Assembly (NCBI GenBank): GCA_029260235.1
Contig: JAJDDP010000102.1
Location: 1-64,000 of the forward strand
From: Phycisphaerae bacterium
GTDB lineage: Bacteria; Planctomycetota; Phycisphaerae; UBA1845
Reading direction: 5' to 3'
Length of the DNA stretch: 64,000 nucleotides
Position numbers and translations under genes: made by a program. How positions within the stretch are numbered: the first letter of the stretch is position 1; each line of letters opens with the position of its first letter. The notes under the pieces were generated by a model. The model was not told where the DNA came from. It was given only the letters and a program-made list of their open reading frames with translations, and ran no database searches. This document shows, piece by piece, positions 28,177-37,622 of the stretch.

Positions 28177-28926
28177 ATGGTAATCGAATTTCGATGCTCG
28201 ACCTGCCAGAGTACACTCCATGCCCCCGGCGAGTATGCAGGTGGGTCAGCTAGGTGCGAACATTGCAGCGCACAAGTGCGCGTCCCCGATCCGGGCACTA
28301 CGGAAACGCAGCCCAAGGAATCGGCAGAAGACCACACCATCGAAGTAGCGTGTCCTAGCTGCAAGAAGCTTTTTGGTGTTGAGCTGGGAGAGTTGGCCAT
28401 GGACAAGAACCTGCTCGTCGCATGCGATCATTGCGGTGCTCAAAAAAAACTTGGATCGTTCCAGAATGAGATGGCACGGCAACTGAGGCTTGCTGAGGAC
28501 AGAGAAGGAAGAGCAGCGGTCGAAAGGGCCAAGCGTCAGAGTGAGTCGCAAAGAGAGCGGCAGCGAGCGCACGATCACGAGCAGATGCAATCAAGCATGG
28601 AACGGCTACGAGAAGAGCAGAACCAGTGCCTTGATCCGCACGGGCGCACGCAAGTGCCTCCCAACCGGATAGCCCCACAATATTCAGCAATTCGCACAAT
28701 CGCCACAGTCTACCGAGTCTTGGGAATCCTCACGATTGGATCCGGCCTTTTGATGATGTTGATGTCATTGGATAACGGCTCTGCCGCTAGGGCCGTAATC
28801 CGCTTCTTTCCCGGCCTAATCACGGCGATCTCGGGAGTTCTCTTAATTGGATTCGGGGAAATTCTTGCCGCCTTTCGAGATATAGCCATCAATAGTTTCC
28901 TGGCGGCGCACAAGGCGTCATCCTGA
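28177..28926 (+). CDS. zinc-ribbon membrane protein
   Basis: A 249-residue protein with two zinc-ribbon knuckles at the N-terminus (FRCSTCQSTLHAPGE...ARCEHCSAQVRVP) and a second pair (VACPSCKKLFGV...VACDHCGAQKK). A charged, helical coiled-coil-like stretch rich in Arg/Glu/Gln follows, then two membrane helices near the C-terminus (about 185-235). Proteins of this layout are frequent in planctomycetes and have no known function. GGAG lies eight bases before the ATG at 28177. The next gene starts within 10 bases of the stop. Confidence 0.75.
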   Translation: MVIEFRCSTCQSTLHAPGEYAGGSARCEHCSAQVRVPDPGTTETQPKESAEDHTIEVACPSCKKLFGVELGELAMDKNLLVACDHCGAQKKLGSFQNEMARQLRLAEDREGRAAVERAKRQSESQRERQRAHDHEQMQSSMERLREEQNQCLDPHGRTQVPPNRIAPQYSAIRTIATVYRVLGILTIGSGLLMMLMSLDNGSAARAVIRFFPGLITAISGVLLIGFGEILAAFRDIAINSFLAAHKASS

Positions 28927-28935
28927 GGAGTGCCC

Positions 28936-29724
28936 GTGGCCAAATCCGCTTTTGAAGAACTGGATTACAGCATGACGCCGCTTGGGGAGTTGATCCTTCG
29001 GCGGCGTGAGGTGTTGTCGCTTGGTGGGCTTGAGATATTTGAGGTCAAACTTGATGGGCAGTTCCTCATGTCCAGCCTGGTCAACGATGCGGAGATCGCT
29101 CTTGCTAAGCTTGCGTTACCTCTAGTGGCAGTGGCCGATTGCGATGTACTGGTTGGCGGGCTGGGGTTGGGCTATACCGCTGCGGCGGCGCTTGATTCTC
29201 CCAGCGTTTGCTCGGTAACGGTGCTGGAATATCTACCCAGTGTCATCGATTGGCATCGACGCGGATTGGTTCCGTTAGCAGAGCAGCTTACCGGCGATCC
29301 CAGATGTAGCCTCATCCAGGGCGACTTCTTCGCCACTATCGCTGAACCAAGACGAGTGCTGTCCAGGGAGAGGTCCGGGCATGATCTTGGGGCAAACCCG
29401 CTCGGCTCGGGCCGGTTCCATGCCATCTTGCTGGACATCGATCATTCGCCCGAATGCCTGCTCCAACCGAGCCATTCCCAATTCTATACAACCGACGGAC
29501 TGCGACCGTTGACAGACCGCCTACATCCTGGCGGCGTTTTCGCCGTGTGGTCGGCTGACCCGCCCCAAGACGCTTTTGTCGAGAACCTTAGAGCCGTCTT
29601 CCCAATCGTGGATATTCACGAGTCGACATTCCACAACCCGCTCCTGAACGAGGAGGATATAAACTACATCTTCGTCGCCCAGCTCTCACCTCCTGAGAGT
29701 TCTTTCGACCGCCGGCCAAACTGA
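28936..29724 (+). CDS. spermidine-synthase-like methyltransferase-fold protein
   Basis: About 262 residues with the Rossmann fold of polyamine aminopropyltransferases. The glycine loop is VGGLGLGYTAAAALD, followed by an acidic strand VTVLEYLPSVIDW, the LIQGDFF segment and the acidic HAILLDIDHSP motif. A C-terminal strand pair ends at INYIFVAQL. It lacks a clear N-terminal beta domain of true spermidine synthases, so its donor and acceptor are uncertain. GAGGAG lies five bases before the GTG at 28936. It is probably co-transcribed with the preceding zinc-ribbon gene. Confidence 0.75.
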   Translation: MAKSAFEELDYSMTPLGELILRRREVLSLGGLEIFEVKLDGQFLMSSLVNDAEIALAKLALPLVAVADCDVLVGGLGLGYTAAAALDSPSVCSVTVLEYLPSVIDWHRRGLVPLAEQLTGDPRCSLIQGDFFATIAEPRRVLSRERSGHDLGANPLGSGRFHAILLDIDHSPECLLQPSHSQFYTTDGLRPLTDRLHPGGVFAVWSADPPQDAFVENLRAVFPIVDIHESTFHNPLLNEEDINYIFVAQLSPPESSFDRRPN

Positions 29725-29966
29725 ACCGCTAATGGACGCCAATGAACGCGAATTGGGCAAGGGCATTGGCGCTCATTCGCGTGCATTGGCGGATGAAACG
29801 GGCCTCTGTATCGACTCTTTGCGTACTGTCACTCAAGGGGTGGTCATACACCTGTCAACCGGTCAGCGCAGCGAGCATCCTCGACCGGCTAGGCATCTGA
29901 CGGTACATTCAAGTCACGGCGCGGCACGGGCGACGGCTGGCCAAGATTCTTGATAGGAGCTCCTGA

Positions 29967-30908
29967 ATGCAGGGCGATTCGATGAAGAGAATGATGTGTC
30001 TCGTGATGGTTGGCTGCGTGCTGGTGGCGATGCGACCTGCTCAGGGAGGCCCTCCCAAGAAAGGCCAAGCCGACATCTACGACACCACCGCCGATGGCGA
30101 GAAGCAGATCGCCGATGCCCTGATCAAAGCCAAGCGGGGCAACAAACGCGTACTGCTGCAATTCGGAGCCAACTGGTGCGTCTGGTGCCATCGGTTGCAC
30201 GATTTGTTCGAGAACGATAGTGAGGTCGCCAAGGCGCTCTTGTACCATTACGAGCTCGTTCTGATGGACGTTGATACGGTCGACGGCAAAGAACACAATG
30301 CCGGGGTGAACAAGCGGTTCGGCAACCCAACACAGCTCGGCCTGCCCGTGCTAGTCGTGCTCGATGCGGACGGAAAGCAGCTGGTCACCCAGGAGACCGG
30401 CGCCCTTGAGGAGGGCGACCACCACGATCCCGCCAAGGTCTTGGCCTTCCTTCAAAAATGGAAGCCCAAGCCACGCTCAGCCGACGATGTGCTGGCCTCG
30501 GCACTCGAACAGGCGAAGAAAGAATCCAAGAACGCGTTTGTGCATTTTAGCGCCCCGTGGTGTAGCTGGTGTCGTCGATTGGATGAATACCTTAACTGTA
30601 GCGAGATCGCCGAGGTACTCAACCAGGCCTTTGTTCCAGTCAAGATTGACGTAGACAGGATGAAAGGCGGCAAAGCTCTCGAGGCGAAGATCAGAGGCAG
30701 CCAATCGGGCGGCATTCCCTTCTTCGTTATCCTAAAGCCGGACGGAACCAAGGTAGCTGATTCTAAGGGCACCAAGGGCAACGTCGGTTTCCCGGTAGAG
30801 CCCTACGAAATCGCCCACTTCATGAAGGTCGTCGAACAAACTGCACCGAAGTTGACCGCCGAGCAGCGCGCCGTGCTCGAAAAAGGCTTGCAGCCTCAGA
30901 AGAAGTAA
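29967..30908 (+). CDS. exported tandem thioredoxin-like protein
   Basis: A signal peptide (KRMMCLVMVGCVLVAMRPAQG) is followed by two thioredoxin folds. The first carries CVWC (in GANWCVWCHRL) and the second CSWC (in SAPWCSWCRRL), each with the cis-Pro region (GLPVLVVLD, GIPFFVILKPDG). Both active sites are intact, so it could act as a periplasmic disulfide reductase or relay. AGGAG lies seven bases before the ATG at 29967. Confidence 0.9.
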   Translation: MQGDSMKRMMCLVMVGCVLVAMRPAQGGPPKKGQADIYDTTADGEKQIADALIKAKRGNKRVLLQFGANWCVWCHRLHDLFENDSEVAKALLYHYELVLMDVDTVDGKEHNAGVNKRFGNPTQLGLPVLVVLDADGKQLVTQETGALEEGDHHDPAKVLAFLQKWKPKPRSADDVLASALEQAKKESKNAFVHFSAPWCSWCRRLDEYLNCSEIAEVLNQAFVPVKIDVDRMKGGKALEAKIRGSQSGGIPFFVILKPDGTKVADSKGTKGNVGFPVEPYEIAHFMKVVEQTAPKLTAEQRAVLEKGLQPQKK

Positions 30909-30986
30909 TCATCGCCCCCCTGCGGCATCGCGAGTCGGCAAGACCAATGATCGCGTGACGGCTTGAAGGATCAAGATCCAAGCGCC

Positions 30987-31493
30987 CTACTTGGCCCGCG
31001 TTACCCGTTCGCAGAGGGCCTTGAGACTTCGTATCTGGCCGGCGTGGTAGATGTCGTGCATGGCTACCCCGTAGACGTGGGGGGCTATCTCTCCGTTGCT
31101 CGACTTGGCTTCTTGAAGCTGCGACATGTCAGCCGCAACCAGTGTCTCTCGAAGCGCTCGGTGTTGCTCATCGAGGACAGCCAGATACCCGCGCCACTCT
31201 TTGTCGGTCAGCTTGCTCGGCACGTCAAACCAGTTGCTGCCCTTCTGCGGAAACGAACCGCGCTTCGCGCCGGTGATCCTGCGGTTGACGGCGTACTTCC
31301 AGTAGGCACAGTGCAGAACAAGCTCACCCATGTTCCGCCGCCCACACCGAGGCCGCCATACCGCTTGCTTTGCAGATACACGCCGAAGCGGACCACGCAA
31401 GTTAGGCCCATGCCAAGCCTTGCCGTCATAAGCGTCGTCGATCATCCGCAACAGCAACGCCCGGGTACTGTCGGCTTTCTGATTCTTGCTCAT
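30987..31493 (-). CDS. DinB-family protein
   Basis: A 168-residue four-helix-bundle protein of the DinB/YfiT superfamily. The metal-binding type histidines are seen in NMGELVLHCAYWKYA and in the C-terminal MHDIYHAGQIRSLK. Members are metal-dependent thiol transferases or have unknown roles. GGAG lies six bases before the ATG at 31493; the frame continues upstream without family similarity. It converges on the thioredoxin gene. Confidence 0.85.
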   Translation of the reverse strand: MSKNQKADSTRALLLRMIDDAYDGKAWHGPNLRGPLRRVSAKQAVWRPRCGRRNMGELVLHCAYWKYAVNRRITGAKRGSFPQKGSNWFDVPSKLTDKEWRGYLAVLDEQHRALRETLVAADMSQLQEAKSSNGEIAPHVYGVAMHDIYHAGQIRSLKALCERVTRAK

Positions 31494-31969
31494 CGAGTTC
31501 TCCATACCAAGGCGATGGCCGCGTAAGGTGAATCCGGACTTGGTTCCCCGCAGCCCCGCGTTCTTAGCATCATACGAGCCGCTGGCTAGCCTCGCACGGC
31601 GCAGTAACACAGCTGACCAACATCTTCGAACCGCAGCAAGCGGGCACGGGATGCTGGGGAGCAATCAGTACCTGATTTTTGGGACTAGATTGGCTCGGGG
31701 CGAACAAACTTGAAAATGGGTTGCGTCCACCGTGTTTGAATTGGACAGTTGGGGTGCAAGACCTCCTCCTCTACCTCTCTTGGGAATGGCCGCCGCCAGC
31801 GATCGACGCAGGCAGCGGCCCTTTCCTTTTCATGGGTTCTGTTTTCCGCGTCACAGCCTACTGCCCTGAGAATCACCTACACCAATGTGGCTTGCCAGGG
31901 TTGGTCCGAGTAGACTCCACTGTCGTCCGCATCGTTATCGGCAGTGCGTCCACCGAGAGGATCTTGATC
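31494..31969. other. intergenic region between divergent dinB-like and dprA genes
   Basis: About 475 bases that should contain both promoters. The dprA frame stays open through much of it, but the translated sequence there has no family match and the frame only resembles DprA after 31970. No other gene is apparent. Confidence 0.4.
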
Positions 31970-33103
31970 GTGCAGGTTATTTCTGAGACAGCGGCCAAGT
32001 ACTTGCGATTTCACCTGGCTGACCATGTCGGGCCGATCACTCTTGGCAAGCTGTTGGAGCGGTTCGGTGGTATCGACGCCCTGCTCTCGGCTTCGCCCAG
32101 TGAAATCTCGGGTATCGAGGGCATTGGGCGAGCCCGTCTCGACGCTATTCTCCGCGCCGGCGAGAACGGCCAAGCCGATCTCGAAATTCAGCGAGCACAA
32201 GACCACGGCGTTCGCATCATCTGCCTCGAAGACGCTGAGTACCCTCCACAGCTGAGACATATCAATGACCCTCCCAGCTGTCTCTACGTCCGCGGAACGC
32301 TTGAGCGAGCGGATGCCCTCGGCGTAGCTGTGGTTGGGTCGCGGCGCTGCACACTCTATGGTAGCGAACAGGCCCGGCGGTTCTCAACTTCCTTAGCAGC
32401 CGCAGGCTTCACCGTCATGTCAGGCTTGGCCCGCGGTATCGATGGTCACGCCCACGAGGCAGCACTAGAAGTCGGGGGACGCACCATCGCCGTCCTGGGC
32501 AACGGGCTTGGTAGCATTTATCCGCCTGAGCATGCCGGCTTGGCTGACCGAGTGGCTGCATCAGGGGCAGTCGTCAGTGAATTGCCCATGGAGACTTCAT
32601 CCAACGCAATAAATTTTCCAAAACGCAACCGCATCATCGCGGGATTAAGCCTGGGCGTGCTGGTAGTCGAAGCTAGCCGGCGAAGCGGAGCGCTCATTTC
32701 GGCGCGGATGGCATCGGAGTACAACCGCGAAGTATTCGCTGTCCCCGGTCGCCTCGATGTGGACACTGCCGTGGGCAGCAACAGTCTGATCCAGGCGGGC
32801 CAAGCCAAACTGGTCACACGGCTGGAAGACATCCTCGATGAGCTGGGCGAAGTCGGGCAACTGATGCAACCTGATCCAAAGTCATCAATTGACTATGCCC
32901 CGGAGGGAACCAGCCCAGTCCCCAGCATGACCCGCGAAGAGCGCTCGATCTACGAAGCCATCGGCGAGCAACACGCCGACATCGATAGCATGAGCACCCA
33001 GAGCGGCCTGAACGTCGGCCAAGTCAGTGCTATCCTCACCGGGTTGCAACTCAAAGGGGTAGTTCGGCGCCTCCCAGGAAATCTCTACGCTCATCAGCGA
33101 TGA
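31970..33103 (+). CDS. dprA: DNA-processing protein DprA/Smf
   Basis: About 377 residues. An N-terminal SAM/HhH-like part contains GIEGIGRARLDAIL. The extended Rossmann DprA domain follows, with VVGSRRCTLYG, VMSGLARGIDGHAHEAAL, AVLGNGLGSIYPPEH, FPKRNRIIAGLS and EASRRSGALISARMA. A C-terminal winged helix ends the protein (IYEAIGEQHADIDSMSTQSGLNVGQVSAIL). DprA binds single-stranded DNA and loads RecA during natural transformation. The GTG at 31970 follows GAGAGG by nine bases. Its presence suggests competence potential but no other com gene is in view. Confidence 0.95.
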   Translation: MQVISETAAKYLRFHLADHVGPITLGKLLERFGGIDALLSASPSEISGIEGIGRARLDAILRAGENGQADLEIQRAQDHGVRIICLEDAEYPPQLRHINDPPSCLYVRGTLERADALGVAVVGSRRCTLYGSEQARRFSTSLAAAGFTVMSGLARGIDGHAHEAALEVGGRTIAVLGNGLGSIYPPEHAGLADRVAASGAVVSELPMETSSNAINFPKRNRIIAGLSLGVLVVEASRRSGALISARMASEYNREVFAVPGRLDVDTAVGSNSLIQAGQAKLVTRLEDILDELGEVGQLMQPDPKSSIDYAPEGTSPVPSMTREERSIYEAIGEQHADIDSMSTQSGLNVGQVSAILTGLQLKGVVRRLPGNLYAHQR

Positions 33104-33116
33104 TCATTGAGGCGGG

Positions 33117-34778
33117 TCAACCCCGGACGAAGATTCTGGCGGCCGGTTGCTTTCCAAGGAGTTCGTCGCTCTGCCAAACCTGGCGCCATTGCTGACCCCC
33201 TTGCATCACTTCAAGCGTTAGCCCAAAGCGTGGATGGGCGCTATGATTGGCATCCCACATGAACACCGTGCCCTTCTCCCGCCCCCCAAGGATGTCTGGA
33301 GATTCTGGCGGAATGATGTTGTGCGAACGGCCAAGAAAATAGCATCCCCAGATATTGGTGGTGATGGTCGGAGCCTCGCTGTATTCTGAACTCTTCAACC
33401 ACAGAGAAGCGGACTCCATCGCCCGCCCATCGACAGAAATCGCATGGGGCCTGATCAAGAAGGCCAACGGGAGCACGGTGATGCCTGCTGCGGTCAAGGC
33501 CAATAGCGTCGATGCGATTCGCGTCCTGCGCCCACCGATCATGGCCAAAGCGCAGCCGATGACCATCGACGCGACAATCCACACAATCAATCGGACCTTC
33601 TGCAAGAGGAAAACCCAGGCTTCATCGCTCAGATTGTCTTCCATCAACAACCCGACAAGCATCAAAGCGGTCGCAGCCGCAAGTCCCAGCAAGGCGCGAC
33701 GCCGATGTTCATGACCTGGGCTGACGGATTGGAGCCACTGGACCGCGCAGATCGCAGCCAGGGGCGAAACCGCCACGAGGAAACGCGGATAACCACCCGA
33801 TGCGTAAGCACCCGCGGCAAAGATGGCGCTGTGGGTAAACAGATAGGTTGCGAAGGTAACCGGTGTAATCCAACCGCCGCGCCCTCTCCATACCACGAGC
33901 GAAGCCAGGGCGCTGACCGCGACTGCCGGACCGAACGTAGCCATAGACTTGACCAGCATGGTGAGCGCCGTACCGCTTCCGTAGAACCCGGGATGCTTGC
34001 CCGAAAGAATGAACCCAACGGTCCAACGCCCCATCAAACCCATGCCGATGAGGTTCTGGGCCAATGGCGCCCAGAGTAGCAATGCGATGGCCCACTTGCC
34101 CCGTCGGGCAGGCCAGAGTGCTACCGCCCAAATCGGGGCAAACACCAGTGTCTCGTAGCGGGTTACAAAACAGAGCGACACCACGATCGCAGACCAGAGC
34201 GACTGCCCACGCACCATGAACCAAATGGCTAGTATCAGGTAGAAGGCCACCACCGTTTCGGTCAGCGTGGTGTAAGAAGCCAACAAGAAGACCGGCTGCG
34301 TGAAGCAGAGCAGCGGAATCCAGCTTGCCCTCTTGAGGGCTAGTCGACGGGCGACCGCAAACGCCAGCCACACCGACAAGGCTGAGATGAGAACAAATTC
34401 GATACGGCAGGCCATCCAACCGAAGCGGGCGAAGGGAAACAGCAACATCGTCAGCCCAGGCCTGCCCCATTCATCAACCAGATAGACCGGATCATTCCAT
34501 GCCCAAAGCGCGTACAGATAATGCGTCAGGGCATCGTCTTGGTACCCGCCCTCAGAAAGCAGGGCTAATACCAGCGAAACCGATGCGCCCAGCAGCGTGC
34601 AGATCAGGGCAAAGCGCACGGGCTTCCCTTCTCCAATCGGCGGAAGTGAGCCTGCTGAGTTGGAGTCTAAGTCGGACAGAGTTATGGACGTCTCCCCTCG
34701 TCGATCATTGCAACACCTGGTCCGCTGCCAATGCAGGTCGAGAGCATACACGGACTGCGGGTTTCGGGGCAGTGGCAT
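33117..34778 (-). CDS. polytopic glycosyltransferase-like membrane protein (GT39/PMT-like)
   Basis: About 12 hydrophobic segments. The first periplasmic loop has an acidic pair in GGYQDDALTHYLYA, as in mannosyl- and arabinosyl-type GT-C enzymes, and the C-terminal 120 residues are a soluble domain. GT-C enzymes use lipid-linked sugars on the outer face of the membrane. The start is uncertain: the ATG at 34778 has no ribosome site, while GAGGGGAG lies six bases before a non-standard ATA codon about 31 codons downstream. The gene converges on dprA and diverges from the radical SAM gene. Confidence 0.7.
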   Translation of the reverse strand: MPLPRNPQSVYALDLHWQRTRCCNDRRGETSITLSDLDSNSAGSLPPIGEGKPVRFALICTLLGASVSLVLALLSEGGYQDDALTHYLYALWAWNDPVYLVDEWGRPGLTMLLFPFARFGWMACRIEFVLISALSVWLAFAVARRLALKRASWIPLLCFTQPVFLLASYTTLTETVVAFYLILAIWFMVRGQSLWSAIVVSLCFVTRYETLVFAPIWAVALWPARRGKWAIALLLWAPLAQNLIGMGLMGRWTVGFILSGKHPGFYGSGTALTMLVKSMATFGPAVAVSALASLVVWRGRGGWITPVTFATYLFTHSAIFAAGAYASGGYPRFLVAVSPLAAICAVQWLQSVSPGHEHRRRALLGLAAATALMLVGLLMEDNLSDEAWVFLLQKVRLIVWIVASMVIGCALAMIGGRRTRIASTLLALTAAGITVLPLAFLIRPHAISVDGRAMESASLWLKSSEYSEAPTITTNIWGCYFLGRSHNIIPPESPDILGGREKGTVFMWDANHSAHPRFGLTLEVMQGGQQWRQVWQSDELLGKQPAARIFVRG

Positions 34779-34866
34779 TATCGTCGGCGGGGAACTATGC
34801 TCAGCACAGAAGAATCATCGAGCCACAACCGTTGGCCGTTCTGCGGCTGAGTCTTGGATTCTGGAC

Positions 34867-35556
34867 ATGCGACGCTACGCACGAATCACGCAAAAACTTC
34901 CCCGGGAGATAGTACTACTCCGAGGCCTACCCTGCATCTGGAGCAAATGTACGTTTTGCGACTACATCGATGACAACACGGACGACCTCGGCGAGATCCA
35001 GCGCGTCGCCGACGAAGAATTGGCCAAGGTGACCGGCGAGTTTGGCCGGCTCGAAGTGATCAACTCAGGCAGCATTCAAGAGCTACCCGAAGAGGTCCGC
35101 ATCCAAATCAAAGAGCTGTTGGCCGCCAAGAGCATCGAGGAGTTCATCTGCGAATCATACTGGGCCTACCGCAAAGAGTTCGACGCAGCCCGCAGCTACT
35201 TCGGCGTTCCCACGCGCATCAAACTCGGCGTAGAAACCTTCGACGACCACCTGCGAAATGATGTGCTCAACAAAGCGATGCCCTTCGACGGCCCTGAAGA
35301 CGTCGCCCGGTTTACTGACACCATCTGCCTCATGGTGGGACTGAAGGGCCAAACGCGCGAAATAATCAAACAAGACATGGACATCCTGCTCAACCACTTC
35401 AAGTACGGATGCGTGAATCTATTCACGGAGAACTCCAAGAGTGCCGGGCTGATGGACGAGGAGATCAAACAGTGGTTCACCGACCACTACGGGTTTCTAG
35501 AGGATCTAGAGAACATAGAAGTCCTGTGGAACAACACGGACTTCGGCGTCGGTTAG
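34867..35556 (+). CDS. radical SAM protein of unassigned function
   Basis: A 229-residue protein starting MRRYARITQKLPREIVLLRG. The cluster motif is Cys23-x4-Cys28-x2-Cys31 (CIWSKCTFCDY), which has one extra residue compared with the usual Cx3Cx2C. Downstream blocks include EVINSGSIQELP, IKLGVETFDDHLRNDVLNKA, CLMVGLKGQTREI and a C-terminal LWNNTDFGVG. From memory a similar short protein is common in clostridia. The upstream frame lacks similarity, so I start at 34867. Substrate unknown. Confidence 0.8.
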   Translation: MRRYARITQKLPREIVLLRGLPCIWSKCTFCDYIDDNTDDLGEIQRVADEELAKVTGEFGRLEVINSGSIQELPEEVRIQIKELLAAKSIEEFICESYWAYRKEFDAARSYFGVPTRIKLGVETFDDHLRNDVLNKAMPFDGPEDVARFTDTICLMVGLKGQTREIIKQDMDILLNHFKYGCVNLFTENSKSAGLMDEEIKQWFTDHYGFLEDLENIEVLWNNTDFGVG

Positions 35557-35625
35557 TGGAGCATCGAATGCAACCTTCAGGATTGACGGAGATCCTGCGC
35601 GTCACTTTTGTCGGGCGAGACTAAG

Positions 35626-37101
35626 CTAACTCGTCCGCCAAGTGCCAACCACACTTAGCCCCGGATTCTGCATCAGGTCGATGGTTCCGCCGACGATGGC
35701 CTGTCCTTGGTCATCTACGGGCATGACGATTGGCCTGAGGTGTTCAGTGGGATTGGGGCGCACCACGCGGGCCTTTAGCTGATTGTTGAGTTCCACCAAA
35801 CTGCCAATCGGAAAGGCTGACATGGTGTCGAGAAATGCCCGCACAGCCACCGGATCGAGCCGCTTCTTCCGCGTTGCGCTGATGATCGCGGCTATCGCAT
35901 GGTGCGAATCGAATGCGGGTCGGTGAGGGCGATCACTGGTCATGGCTGCATAGATGTCAGCCACAGCCACAATCTTGGCGAAGGGATGAATGGCCTTGCC
36001 AGACCTGCCCCGCGGATAACCGCTTCCATCCTCGCGCTCGTGGGCCTGGTAACCAATAAACTTGGCCGATGTTGGCAATCGCCTGATCCATTCCAAGTGA
36101 TCCAGCGTATAGATGGGGTGGCGCTTGACTTCTTTGAATTCCTCTGCTGTGAGGAGACGTTCGGCGGAACGGATTTCCGGCGGCACGCGCAGCATACCGA
36201 TGTCGTGCAGAAAGCCCCCAATGCCAACCTGAAGCACTTCTTCGGGCGTGCAGCCCAATTGAGCAGCCATGGTCATGGCGATCATGGCTACGTTGACTCC
36301 ATGGTCGAAGAGATAGTCATCCTTGGATTGCTGCATCGCTACGATGGTCAGTAGCAAGTCGCAGTCTTTGTCGATCATGTCGGAGAATCGAGCGATCTGC
36401 CTCCGAACTTCGTCGCCTGAGACCCTCTTCCCTCCACATAGATCGTCACAAAGCTCGCCGAGCAGATTGCTGGCATCGGCGTGGCCTTCGAGGCCTCGCT
36501 TAGCCTCCCTCCACATTGCATTGAGCGGCATGGTCTTGCGTTTGGGGTTGGCGGTCGGTTTGACCGAACCCAGCCGATTGAGTTCAGCCGTGAGGAGATT
36601 GTCCAAGTTCCATGCAGCTTTGGATCCGCCTCGAACCTCGGTCGGCGGCAGGTGGGCAGGCCTCAACTTGACAGTCTGAATATCTCGGCGCGACAGCAAA
36701 TCCAAGAAACGAGGCGTGACCTCACTCCCTGCGGATAAGAGCAATACGCCGGTTAAGTCGTACAAATTCTCCAACAATTGCGAGCCGGGTTTTAGTGACG
36801 CAACCTGCACGACGGTCTTGTCTCGGGATGGCATCGATGCTGGCTCGCGTCTGCTGCCCCGACGTGGAGCCCTGGACTCCGCCGGCTGTGATTCTGCAAC
36901 TGGGTCCACCATCGCCTTGGGCCATTCTTGTCCACCATAGATACCGGACCCCAGCCATCGTCCCAGCAAAGCCATGTGGGCTTCAGACAACATCACACCC
37001 GAACCAAACAACACGCCACCAGCCGAGTCGCACAAGTCTCCAGGTAGGCGCAAACCAACCTGGATTACATTCTCTCGCAATCTCTTGAGCGTCTTAGTCA
37101 T
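35626..37101 (-). CDS. HD-GYP domain protein
   Basis: About 490 residues with a Pro/Arg-rich linker in the N-terminal half and an HD-GYP domain at the C-terminus. The metal-ligand pattern is DHGVNVAM, FLHDIGM, HPIYTLDHL, AHEREDGSGYP and VAVADIYAAM. The usual HHExxDGxGYP has Ala in place of the first His. HD-GYP enzymes hydrolyse cyclic di-GMP; this substitution may alter metal number or activity. The ATG at 37101 is one of two in-frame starts; the other, at 37140, adds 13 residues. No receiver domain is seen. Confidence 0.85.
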   Translation of the reverse strand: MTKTLKRLRENVIQVGLRLPGDLCDSAGGVLFGSGVMLSEAHMALLGRWLGSGIYGGQEWPKAMVDPVAESQPAESRAPRRGSRREPASMPSRDKTVVQVASLKPGSQLLENLYDLTGVLLLSAGSEVTPRFLDLLSRRDIQTVKLRPAHLPPTEVRGGSKAAWNLDNLLTAELNRLGSVKPTANPKRKTMPLNAMWREAKRGLEGHADASNLLGELCDDLCGGKRVSGDEVRRQIARFSDMIDKDCDLLLTIVAMQQSKDDYLFDHGVNVAMIAMTMAAQLGCTPEEVLQVGIGGFLHDIGMLRVPPEIRSAERLLTAEEFKEVKRHPIYTLDHLEWIRRLPTSAKFIGYQAHEREDGSGYPRGRSGKAIHPFAKIVAVADIYAAMTSDRPHRPAFDSHHAIAAIISATRKKRLDPVAVRAFLDTMSAFPIGSLVELNNQLKARVVRPNPTEHLRPIVMPVDDQGQAIVGGTIDLMQNPGLSVVGTWRTS

Positions 37102-37290
37102 CGTTTGGGGCACTCTGTCATCTAGAGCCGCTTGCGCCATCGGTACCGGCGCGCAACCTCTCCCTCAGGACCATGAATCGACTGTTCCAACGATACGATT
37201 GAATTGCACGACCGTGCTGGAAGCTGGGGCAAAAGACCAAAAACTTATTGGACCCAATAATGCTGGTCCCGCAAGGGAATGAGCGGCAGG

Positions 37291-37596
37291 TTATTCGGCG
37301 GACTTGTCTTGACGCAGATATCGCGGGGCGACGGCCACGTAGGGCTTGCCGAGCTTCCGCTTGATGAGGATCAACTCACCCATATCGTTGCCCTCGATCA
37401 GATGGCCAACCCATTGCAGCAGATATGACGCGGTGATCAGCCCAATCGGCCTCCACCACAATCCCCATTGTCCTTGAAGCAACTGCAGGCCACCTAGAAT
37501 CAGACCTGCTGCCAGCAGCGGAATCCCCACCGCGTGCAACACGCGGCTGGCTGGATGCTGATGTCGCTCACACCAGTTTTGAAGCCAATTGGGCAT
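37291..37596 (-). CDS. Mpo1-like (DUF962) membrane protein
   Basis: A 101-residue protein with the DUF962/Mpo1 pattern: WCERHQHPASRVLHAVGIPL near the start, two or more hydrophobic helices, and VGHLIEGN followed by KLGKP near the end. Eukaryotic Mpo1 is an iron-dependent dioxygenase acting on 2-hydroxy fatty acids; the His residues are kept here. The ATG at 37596 lies 26 bases after uppP and the gene is probably the last of the rimO-pgsA-uppP operon. Confidence 0.75.
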   Translation of the reverse strand: MPNWLQNWCERHQHPASRVLHAVGIPLLAAGLILGGLQLLQGQWGLWWRPIGLITASYLLQWVGHLIEGNDMGELILIKRKLGKPYVAVAPRYLRQDKSAE

Positions 37597-37622
37597 CTGA
37601 GATCTAGTACCACATCGGTTGT

